Source: SG8-30 sp963710135 (GTDB lineage Bacteria; Pseudomonadota; Gammaproteobacteria; Steroidobacterales; Steroidobacteraceae). From it: 64,000 nt of DNA. Both the position numbers and the translations under genes were made by a program. Positions 44,927-51,686 of this stretch are shown here, one piece after another. The first letter of the stretch is position 1. Each line of letters begins with the position of its first letter. Where the stretch lies: assembly GCA_963710135.1 (NCBI GenBank), contig CAVPYY010000003.1, forward strand, positions 62,001-126,000, given 5' to 3'. The notes under the pieces were generated by a model, which was not told the origin of the DNA, did no database searches, and saw only the letters and a program-made list of their open reading frames with translations.

Positions 44927-45832
44927 TCAGCCGCGCGACACCATCATCACGCCGGTCACGGCGATGGTGCCGCCGACCACCATGCTCAGGCTCAGGGGTT
45001 CGCCGAGCAGCAGCACGCCGAACAGCGTGCCGAACACCGGCACGAGGTTGTTGAAGATCACCGTGCGCGCCGGACCGAGCACCTGCAGCGCCCGGTAGTA
45101 CCAGACGAAGGCGACGCCGGTGCCCAGCAGCCCGAGATACAGCACCGCCCCGATCACCTCGGGCGTGAGGGCCCGAGGCGACAACTGCCCCAGGTCGGGC
45201 GCCGCCACCACGGCAAGCATCGCGGTGCCGAACACCGCGGCCCACGCCGAGGCCGCGAGTGGCGTGAGCCCGCGCAGCACGGTGCGGCCGATCAGCGTGT
45301 AGGCGGCCCAGGCGCAGACGCCGGCGAACATCATCAGCTCGCCGGCACCGATGGAACCGCGCAAGGCGCCGAACACGTCGCCACGGGAAATCACCACCCA
45401 GACCCCCGCCAGCGCGATGATCACCCCGCTCCAGCGCAGCGGAGTCAGCCGCTCGCCGAACAGCAGCGAGGCGGCGGCGATGGTGACCACCGGATTGAGG
45501 GCCACGATCAGCGAAGTGCGGCTGGCAGGCAACCGCGCCAGCGCCCCGAGGAAAAACAGGTTGTAGGCCAGCACGCCGGTCGCGCCCAGCGCCAGCGTGG
45601 CGACGAGCTGCCGGCGATCGAGGCGCGGCAGGCCGCGTTCCAGGATCCAGACCGCCGCGCACAGCGCCGCCGTCGCCACCACGAATCGCAACAGCGCGCC
45701 CACCGTCGCCGGCACCGCCAGCGCCAGGCCGCGTCCGGCGACGAACGTCCCGCCCCAGATCGCGGGCACCGCGGCGAGCCGCAGATAGATGCCGAGGCTT
45801 GCCGGCGGCGGACCGGACGCGGCGGACGTCAC
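44927..45832 (-). CDS. EamA/DMT-family transporter
   Basis: Ten-TM metabolite exporter made of two EamA repeats: AAVPAIWGGTFVAGRGLALA in the first and GAGELMMFAGVCAWAAYTLI in the second, with VIFNNLVPVFGTLFGVLLLG near the C terminus. 301 residues. The substrate is unknown. The start codon lies about 127 bases from that of the divergent TPP-enzyme gene. Confidence 0.85.
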   Translation of the reverse strand: MTSAASGPPPASLGIYLRLAAVPAIWGGTFVAGRGLALAVPATVGALLRFVVATAALCAAVWILERGLPRLDRRQLVATLALGATGVLAYNLFFLGALARLPASRTSLIVALNPVVTIAAASLLFGERLTPLRWSGVIIALAGVWVVISRGDVFGALRGSIGAGELMMFAGVCAWAAYTLIGRTVLRGLTPLAASAWAAVFGTAMLAVVAAPDLGQLSPRALTPEVIGAVLYLGLLGTGVAFVWYYRALQVLGPARTVIFNNLVPVFGTLFGVLLLGEPLSLSMVVGGTIAVTGVMMVSRG

Positions 45833-45958
45833 GGGGCAGGCTCCGGCAGCGGACGGGCGCCGGCGGCGGCGCTGGCGAGGTGCTCGGGGCCGGGCGCTTG
45901 CGCTAGCATGAGCGGATCATAGCCCCGACCCGGCTTGCCAACGGTAACGATCAGCACC

Positions 45959-47695
45959 ATGAAGAAGACCGCCGCCTGGCTGGCCCGGCACGCCCTCGAA
46001 CAACTCGGAGTGCGGCACACGTTCGGCATCCCGGGCGTACACAACACCGAGCTCTACGACGAACTGGGCGCCTCCGAGTCGATCACGCCGGTCCTGGTGG
46101 CGCACGAGGGCGGCGCGTCGTTCATGGCCGACGCGATGAGCCGCACCGGCGCCGAGCTCGGCACGCTGCTGATCGTACCCGCAGCGGGCGTGACCCACGC
46201 CGCCAGCGGCATCGGCGAGGCCTTCCTCGACGGCATCCCGATGCTGGTCATCGCCGGCGGAATCCGCCGCGACACCGGTCGTGCGTACCAGCTGCACGAC
46301 ATGGACCAGCATGCGCTGCTCAAGCCGATCACCAAGGGGACCTGGCGGGCCGAGAAACACGCCGACGTCATCCCCATGCTGTATGAGGCCTGGCGCACGG
46401 CGACGGCTGGCGAGCCCGGGCCGGTGTTCGTGGAGATCCCGGTGGAGCTGCAACTGCTGCCAGGCGAAGCAGGTGAGATTCCCCCTCCTCCGGCCGCGCC
46501 GGCGCGCGCCATGCGCGCCACCACCGCCGACATCGAGCGCGCCGCCGCGCTGCTCCGGCATGCCGAGCGCCCCGGGATCTTCTGCGGCTGGGGCGCCGTC
46601 GACGCGGGCGAACTGCTCGAACAGCTGGCCGAGACTCTCGGCGCGCCGGTCGCCACCACACTGCAGGGGCTGTCCGCCTTTCGCGGCAACCACCGGCTGC
46701 ATGCCGGCTTCACATTCGGCCCGTCGGCGGCGCCCGCCTCACAGAATGCCTTCGCGAAGTGCGACGCGATGCTCGCCGTCGGCACGCGCTTCGCCGAGAT
46801 CGCGACCGGCAGCTACGGCTGCGAGGTCCCGGCCAAGCTGGTGCACGTCGACATCAATCCAAGGGTGTTCGGCGCCAATTACCCGGCCGCCGTCGGGCTG
46901 GAAGGCGACGCGCGGACGGTGCTCACCGCGCTCGTCGAGGCGCTGGGACCGGTGGAGCGCGGCCGCGCGCGGGCCGAGACTTTAGCCACGCGGATCGCGG
47001 CCGACAAGCAGGCCTATCGCGAGCAGTGGCTGGCGCACGACTCCGGCGGCCTGGTCAATCCGGCGCGATTCTTCGGCGCGCTGCGTCGCGCCCTGCCGGA
47101 CGACGGCATCGTCGTCGCCGACGACGGCAACCACACCTTCCTGACCGCCGAGCTGATGACGTTCCACGGCCCGCGCACCTTCTTCGCGCCATCGGACTTC
47201 AACTCGATGGGCTACTGCGTGCCCGGCGTGATCGGCGCGAAGCTGGCGCGCCCCTCCCGCACCGTCGTGGGCATCGTGGGCGACGGCGCCGCGCGCATGA
47301 CCGGCCTCGAGATGGCGACAGCGGTCGCCCAGCAGCTCGGCGTGGTGTGGTTCATCTTCAACGACGGCGAGCTGGCCCAGATCGCGCAGGCGCAAATGGC
47401 ACCGTACAACCGCAAGACCTGCACGGTCCTTCCCGAGCTCGATCTCGAGGGCCTGGCTCGCGCCAGCAGGGTCGACTACGAGCTGATGCAGGACGACGCG
47501 GCGATCGATGCCGTGATGCAGCGCTCGCTGGCCGCGGCCGCAGCCGGCCGCCCGGTGCTGGTGGACGTGCGCATCGACTACTCGAAGCGGACGCGATTCA
47601 CCGAGGGCACCATGGCGACCAACATCAAGCGCTTCGAGCTCGGCGCCCGCTCCCGGCTGATCGGCCGGGCGCTGTGGCGCAAGATCACCGGATAG
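45959..47695 (+). CDS. Thiamine-pyrophosphate enzyme, acetolactate synthase-like
   Basis: TPP-dependent carboligase or decarboxylase. The N-terminal TPP-binding domain has TFGIPGVHNTELYDEL and the catalytic Glu in VLVAHEGGASFMADAMSR; a central domain holds NINPRVFG-type sequence (here HVDINPRVFGANYP); the C-terminal TPP motif begins GDGAARMTG and ends FIFNDGELAQI. 578 residues. It resembles acetolactate synthase large subunits, but there is no ilvH-type regulatory subunit and no ilv gene nearby, so a different 2-oxo-acid substrate is possible. A TTG 24 bases upstream is also in frame. Confidence 0.8.
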   Translation: MKKTAAWLARHALEQLGVRHTFGIPGVHNTELYDELGASESITPVLVAHEGGASFMADAMSRTGAELGTLLIVPAAGVTHAASGIGEAFLDGIPMLVIAGGIRRDTGRAYQLHDMDQHALLKPITKGTWRAEKHADVIPMLYEAWRTATAGEPGPVFVEIPVELQLLPGEAGEIPPPPAAPARAMRATTADIERAAALLRHAERPGIFCGWGAVDAGELLEQLAETLGAPVATTLQGLSAFRGNHRLHAGFTFGPSAAPASQNAFAKCDAMLAVGTRFAEIATGSYGCEVPAKLVHVDINPRVFGANYPAAVGLEGDARTVLTALVEALGPVERGRARAETLATRIAADKQAYREQWLAHDSGGLVNPARFFGALRRALPDDGIVVADDGNHTFLTAELMTFHGPRTFFAPSDFNSMGYCVPGVIGAKLARPSRTVVGIVGDGAARMTGLEMATAVAQQLGVVWFIFNDGELAQIAQAQMAPYNRKTCTVLPELDLEGLARASRVDYELMQDDAAIDAVMQRSLAAAAAGRPVLVDVRIDYSKRTRFTEGTMATNIKRFELGARSRLIGRALWRKITG

Positions 47696-47698
47696 CCC

Positions 47699-47739
47699 AA
47701 AAAAATGCGCCGCAACCCGGGGAAGAGCGGTTGCGGCGC
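47699..47739 (-). terminator. Intrinsic terminator of the 81-residue gene
   Basis: On the minus strand GCGCCGCAACC (complement of 47729-47739) pairs with GGTTGCGGCGC (complement of 47707-47717) over an 11-bp stem, followed by seven T. It could also serve the convergent TPP-enzyme gene, less well since no T-run lies on that strand. Confidence 0.85.
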
Positions 47740-47785
47740 GAGGGCGAATCCTGGGGGAGGGTTCGCTAGGGGAACGGTGGCATGG

Positions 47786-48031
47786 TCAGTTGCCGGGGCG
47801 GATCTCCTCGAGCTCGTAGCCGAGGATCTCGCGCGACTCGGGATCGAGGATGGGATCGCCGCGGCGAAAGCAGCCGTTGCGGGAACCGCGTCGCACCAGC
47901 TCGTGGTCGACGGGCACCTGCCGTGACTGCACGTTGCCTTCGCGGTCACGCATTATGACGGTGGCGCGGCTGTTGCCGTCTTCGCCGCCCACCAGCACCG
48001 CGATGACTTCCGCCTCGTCGTGCGCATCCAT
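47786..48031 (-). CDS. Small acidic/basic protein of unknown function (81 residues)
   Basis: Not recognised. The product, beginning MDAHDEAEVIAVLVGGEDGN, has no signal peptide or TM; it looks like a small beta-rich domain (ATVIMRDREGNVQSRQVPVD, RRGDPILDPESREILGYELE). It stands alone between a strong terminator and an exact sigma-54-type promoter, which supports it as a real gene. It might be a small regulator or stress protein, but nothing in the sequence says which. Confidence 0.65.
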   Translation of the reverse strand: MDAHDEAEVIAVLVGGEDGNSRATVIMRDREGNVQSRQVPVDHELVRRGSRNGCFRRGDPILDPESREILGYELEEIRPGN

Positions 48032-48072
48032 GAGTCCTGTCCTGATCCCTGCTTCGGAAAGCTGACAGGATC

Positions 48073-48090
48073 AAAGCAAGCCCCGTGCCA
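48073..48090 (-). promoter_or_regulatory. Sigma-54 (RpoN) promoter for the 81-residue gene
   Basis: The minus strand reads TGGCACGGGGCTTGCTTT, with GG-N10-GC spacing exactly as in the -24/-12 consensus (TGGCACG-N4-TTGC). The predicted start is near 48066, leaving a leader of about 35 bases before the ATG at 48031. Confidence 0.75.
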
Positions 48091-48177
48091 CTTGCATGAC
48101 GGCTGATAAATCAATGTGTTAGGCGCACGCCTGGGCAGCAGGTGACACGTGACGTCAGAAACTGACGCCGCCAGGTG

Positions 48178-48783
48178 CTAGCGCGTGGTCACGAAACAGG
48201 TGCTGCCGTCTGCCTCGAGCCGGGCGCACCGCTCGCTCGCGTCCTGCCGGGCTATCGGACCCGCCAGCAGTCGCCACAGCTGATCCGCCTCGGGACTGAC
48301 CTGCTCGATTCGCGGCGCCAGGTCGCCGAGCAGATCCGGATGACTGGCCAGGAGGACCGACCAGGCCTGGCTGGCCGCAGGCTCCCCCGCAAACGCGCCG
48401 AGCTGGATCCAGGTCGAGGGCCCGGACGCCAGCGCTGGAGCCTCGCGGGGTGGCGGCTCGCCGGACGCGACCAGCGCAGCCAGCCGCTGGCGCGCCTCGG
48501 TAGCGTGCCGGCCGTCCGGATGAGCGCCCAGGTAGCGCTGGAAGGCCTCGGGCGTGCCGAGCCTCGCCGCCCGCTGCCAGTCGTCTTCCTCGAGCCACCA
48601 TTGCAGTCTGGCGCGCGCCTCGGCGGCGTGCGTGCCGGCGGGAAAGTCCCGCAAGTAGGCGCGATAGGCGGCGACGGTATCGGCCGCGCGCGCCTCCTGA
48701 TAAGCGGTCTCCTGGCGACTGCACCCCGCCGCGAGCAGTGCCGCGCACAGCACCGCGGCGGCCAGCCAGCGGCCGTCGGTCAA
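48178..48783 (-). CDS. SPOR-domain lipoprotein
   Basis: Envelope lipoprotein: signal LTDGRWLAAAVLCAALLAAGC with lipobox LAAGC, then tandem TPR-like helical stretches (AAYRAYLRDFPAGTHAAEAR; AFQRYLGAHPDGRHATEARQ), a Pro/Ala linker, and a C-terminal SPOR domain (STWIQLGAFAGEPAASQAWS to the end), which binds denuded septal peptidoglycan. I chose the TTG at 48783: GGAGCGAGGA precedes it, and it overlaps the mrpG TGA by four bases. A Met eight codons upstream (48807) is the alternative. It is the last gene of the Mrp operon by position. Confidence 0.7.
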   Translation of the reverse strand: MTDGRWLAAAVLCAALLAAGCSRQETAYQEARAADTVAAYRAYLRDFPAGTHAAEARARLQWWLEEDDWQRAARLGTPEAFQRYLGAHPDGRHATEARQRLAALVASGEPPPREAPALASGPSTWIQLGAFAGEPAASQAWSVLLASHPDLLGDLAPRIEQVSPEADQLWRLLAGPIARQDASERCARLEADGSTCFVTTR

Positions 48784-49094
48784 TCCTCGCTCCGCTTGGC
48801 GCGCCACACCGGCAGGCGCCGGTGCAGCGCCGCACGCGCGATCAGGTGCGCACTGACCGGGGTGGTGATCACGACGAAGACGATGATCAACAGCTCGTGC
48901 AGCGACGGCGTGCCCTCGCGCACGGTGAAGAACACCAGCGAGGCCAGCGCCACGCAGCCGATGCCGAGCGTGGTGGCCTTGCTCGGCCCGTGCAGGCGCA
49001 TGTACGCGTCCGGCAGGCGCGCCAGCCCCAGCGAGCCGAGCAGGCAGAACAGCGCGCCGGCGATGATCAGGAAGGAAGCGATGATGTCAGCCAT
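48780..49094 (-). CDS. mrpG: Na+/H+ antiporter subunit MrpG (MnhG)
   Basis: Small membrane subunit of the Mrp complex, 104 residues, three TMs. ADIIASFLIIAGALFCLLGS, LGLARLPDAYMRLHGPSKAT and the following hydrophobic stretches are typical of MnhG (PhaG) proteins. Starts six bases after the mrpF stop. Confidence 0.9.
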   Translation of the reverse strand: MADIIASFLIIAGALFCLLGSLGLARLPDAYMRLHGPSKATTLGIGCVALASLVFFTVREGTPSLHELLIIVFVVITTPVSAHLIARAALHRRLPVWRAKRSED

Positions 49095-49100
49095 GTTGCC

Positions 49101-49370
49101 TCACTCGATGATGTCGCCGCGCAGCAGGAACTTCGCGAACGCCGCGGTAGACAGGAAGCCGAGCATCGCGATGATCAGCGCCGCCTCGTAATGCAGTTCG
49201 GTGCTGCCGCGCATGCCGTAGGCCAGCAGCAGCGCGCAGGCGTTCACGTACAGGGTATCGACCGCGACGACCCGGTCGACGACGTCCGGCCCGCGCAACA
49301 GCCGCCAGGCGGCGAGCGCCATCGACAGGCCGATGAGCCCCAGGGCGACGTCGATGGCGGTCTCGATCAT
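49101..49370 (-). CDS. mrpF: Na+/H+ antiporter subunit MrpF (MnhF)
   Basis: 89-residue membrane subunit with three TMs: VALGLIGLSMALAAWRLLRG, PDVVDRVVAVDTLYVNACAL (family core, with the conserved Asp residues) and ALIIAMLGFLSTAAFAKFLL. Overlaps mrpE by ATGA. Confidence 0.9.
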   Translation of the reverse strand: MIETAIDVALGLIGLSMALAAWRLLRGPDVVDRVVAVDTLYVNACALLLAYGMRGSTELHYEAALIIAMLGFLSTAAFAKFLLRGDIIE

Positions 49371-49855
49371 CCGAACACCTCCATGATGGGCCGCTCGTAG
49401 CGGTTCTTGATCTCCGCGACCATTGCCGCGGGGTCCGCCTCGTCGAGGAAGTGCACCACCAGATGGCGGCGGTCTGCACTGACGTCGGCGCTCAACGTTC
49501 CGGGCGTCAGCGTGATGGTGTTCGCGAGCACCGCGATGCCGGTGTCCGAGCGCACGTCGAGCGGCACCTCCACGAACCCCGGGCGCAGCCGCCGTACCGG
49601 CCCGAGGATGGCGCGGGCCACGCGCAGGTTCGCCGTCACCACGTCGACCGCGACCCGCCCGAGCAGACCGACCAGCACCCATGGCCGTGACACGCGGATA
49701 TGGTCGGGCCACAGGCGGCCGGTCAGGAATGGCAGCAACCAGCCCACAATGGCGCCGAGCACGAAGTGCCCGGGCGCCAGCGAGTTGTTGAGCCACAGCC
49801 AGAAGAACAGCAGCGACGCGCTGGAGAATGGATGCGGCAGCAGCTTCTTGCGCAT
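49367..49855 (-). CDS. mrpE: Na+/H+ antiporter subunit MrpE (MnhE)
   Basis: 162-residue membrane subunit: two or three N-terminal TMs (PFSSASLLFFWLWLNNSLAP onward, then HFVLGAIVGWLLPFLTG) and a cytoplasmic C-terminal domain with VLANTITLTPGTLSADVSAD and HFLDEAD, the MnhE hallmark. The ATG shares one base with the mrpD stop (TGATG). Confidence 0.9.
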   Translation of the reverse strand: MRKKLLPHPFSSASLLFFWLWLNNSLAPGHFVLGAIVGWLLPFLTGRLWPDHIRVSRPWVLVGLLGRVAVDVVTANLRVARAILGPVRRLRPGFVEVPLDVRSDTGIAVLANTITLTPGTLSADVSADRRHLVVHFLDEADPAAMVAEIKNRYERPIMEVFG

Positions 49856-51354
49856 CAGGGTGCTCCCTCGCCGGCGCCCGCCAGCACCGCGTCGACATAG
49901 CCGAAAGGCGTGAACAACTGCGTCGCGATGCCCTCCGCGTACTCGAAGGCCGGTCCGGCCAGCAGCGCCAACGCGATGATGGCGGCGCTCAGCACTCCCG
50001 AGCCCAGCCAGGGGAGATGACGCACCGGCGGCAGCGGATCCGCCAGGCCACTGCCCGGTTTCCACAGCAGCACGCTGCCGGCACGCGACAGCGCGACGAT
50101 GGCCGCCAGGCTCGCGAACAGCACGACGGCAAGGGTCCATGCCGCCCCGCCAGTCGGCAACGCGGCGTCGAGGATCGCCAGCTTGCCCAGGAAACCGCCG
50201 AGCGGCGGCAGGCCGGCCACGGCGACCGCCGCAAGCAGGAATGCCGCCGGCAGCCCGAAGCGTCCGCGTATCACGGGCCCCGGTCGCAGCTCATCCGCGT
50301 GGTCGCCGCGCGCGTAGGCAATGCGCTCGCCGACCAGGAACAGCAGCGCCGTCGCCAGCGTGCCGTGCGCCAGGTAGTAGCCTGCGGCGGCGAAACCGGC
50401 GGGACTGTCGAGCGCCACCGCGACCAGCAGCATGCCGACGGACACGATGACCGCATGCCCGGTGAGCACGCCGAGCCGCCTGGCGGCGAGCATGCCGGTG
50501 GCGCCGACCGCGAGCGTGATCAGCGCCAGCGGCCAGAGAATCAGCGGCAGATTCAGGTCGCCGAACACCAGCGTTCCCAGGCGCAGGATGGCCACGACGC
50601 CGACCTTGGTCAGCACCGCGAACAGCGCCGCGACGGCGCCGTCAGCCGCGCCATACGCGCCCGGCAGCCAGAAGCCGAGCGGCAGCAAGGCCGCCTTGAG
50701 CGCGAACACGATCATCAGCAGCCAGCCCCCGGCCTGCCACAGGCCGAGCCGGTCGGGCGGCAGGGCCGCACCGCGCTCGGCAAGGTCGGCGAAGTTCAGC
50801 GTGCCGGCCGCCGAGTACAGGCAGCCAACGGCGAACAGGAACAGCGTGGACCCCAGCAGATTGAGCACCATCACCTGCACGGCGGCCGTGGTGCGCGCGG
50901 GCCGTGCGCCGTGGCTCAGCAGCGCGTAGGAGGCGATCAGCAGGATCTCGAAGAACACGAACAGGTTGAACAGGTCGCCGGTCAGGAAGGCGCCATTGAT
51001 GCCGAGCAGCTGGAACTGCACCAGGGCGTGAAAATGCCGGCCCTCGCGATCGGTCCGGCCGGTGGCATGAATCTGCGCCGCGGCGCCGACGATGGCCGTG
51101 ACCAGCAGCATCCACGCCGACAGCTGGTCGAGCACGAGCGTGATGCCCCACGGGGCCGGCCAGTCGCCCAGCGCGTACACGAAGCGCTCCCCGCCTGCCG
51201 CCCATTGCAGCAACTCGATCGCGACAGGCAGCAACAGCAGCGTCGCGGCCAGGCCGATCCAGCGGTCCCAGGCCAGGCCCGTGGCGCGCCCGAGCAGCAC
51301 CAGCACCCCGCCCGCCAGCGGAATCAGGATCGGCGCCAGAATGAGGTGATTCAT
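49855..51354 (-). CDS. mrpD: Na+/H+ antiporter subunit MrpD (MnhD)
   Basis: Fourteen-TM, NuoN/NuoM-like proton-channel subunit, 499 residues. It has FNLFVFFEILLIASYALLSH (the conserved TM5 Glu), FALKAALLPLGFWLPGAYGA (TM7 Lys and the following helix) and VAALFAVLTKVGVVAILRLG (TM8 Lys). Overlaps mrpC by ATGA. Confidence 0.93.
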   Translation of the reverse strand: MNHLILAPILIPLAGGVLVLLGRATGLAWDRWIGLAATLLLLPVAIELLQWAAGGERFVYALGDWPAPWGITLVLDQLSAWMLLVTAIVGAAAQIHATGRTDREGRHFHALVQFQLLGINGAFLTGDLFNLFVFFEILLIASYALLSHGARPARTTAAVQVMVLNLLGSTLFLFAVGCLYSAAGTLNFADLAERGAALPPDRLGLWQAGGWLLMIVFALKAALLPLGFWLPGAYGAADGAVAALFAVLTKVGVVAILRLGTLVFGDLNLPLILWPLALITLAVGATGMLAARRLGVLTGHAVIVSVGMLLVAVALDSPAGFAAAGYYLAHGTLATALLFLVGERIAYARGDHADELRPGPVIRGRFGLPAAFLLAAVAVAGLPPLGGFLGKLAILDAALPTGGAAWTLAVVLFASLAAIVALSRAGSVLLWKPGSGLADPLPPVRHLPWLGSGVLSAAIIALALLAGPAFEYAEGIATQLFTPFGYVDAVLAGAGEGAP

Positions 51355-51686
51355 TCGCGCCGCTCCGGATCTTCGCTCTCGACGTGATCGTGTCCACGCT
51401 CGCTCATCGCGCGCATCGCCAGCACGATCAGGAAGGCGGTCATGCCGAAGCTGATGACGATGGCCGTCAGGATCAGCGCCTGCGGCAACGGATCTGCATA
51501 GGGACCGGGACCGTCGGTGAGCGGCGCCGCCTCGATGGTCAGCCCGCCGCTGGCCAGCAGGAACAGGTTCACCGCGTACGACAGCAGGGTGATGCCGAGC
51601 AGCACCGAGAACAGGCGCGGCCGCAGGGCCAGGTACACACCCCCCGTGACCAGCGCGCCGATGGCAGTCGCGACGATCAGTTCCAT
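51351..51686 (-). CDS. mrpC: Na+/H+ antiporter subunit MrpC (MnhC)
   Basis: NuoK-like, three TMs, 111 residues: GALVTGGVYLALRPRLFSVL, LGITLLSYAVNLFLLASGGL, and PLPQALILTAIVISFGMTAF with the conserved DPLPQALILTAIVI motif. Start: ATG at 51686, sharing one base with the mrpAB TGA; a GTG one codon upstream is also possible. Confidence 0.92.
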   Translation of the reverse strand: MELIVATAIGALVTGGVYLALRPRLFSVLLGITLLSYAVNLFLLASGGLTIEAAPLTDGPGPYADPLPQALILTAIVISFGMTAFLIVLAMRAMSERGHDHVESEDPERRE

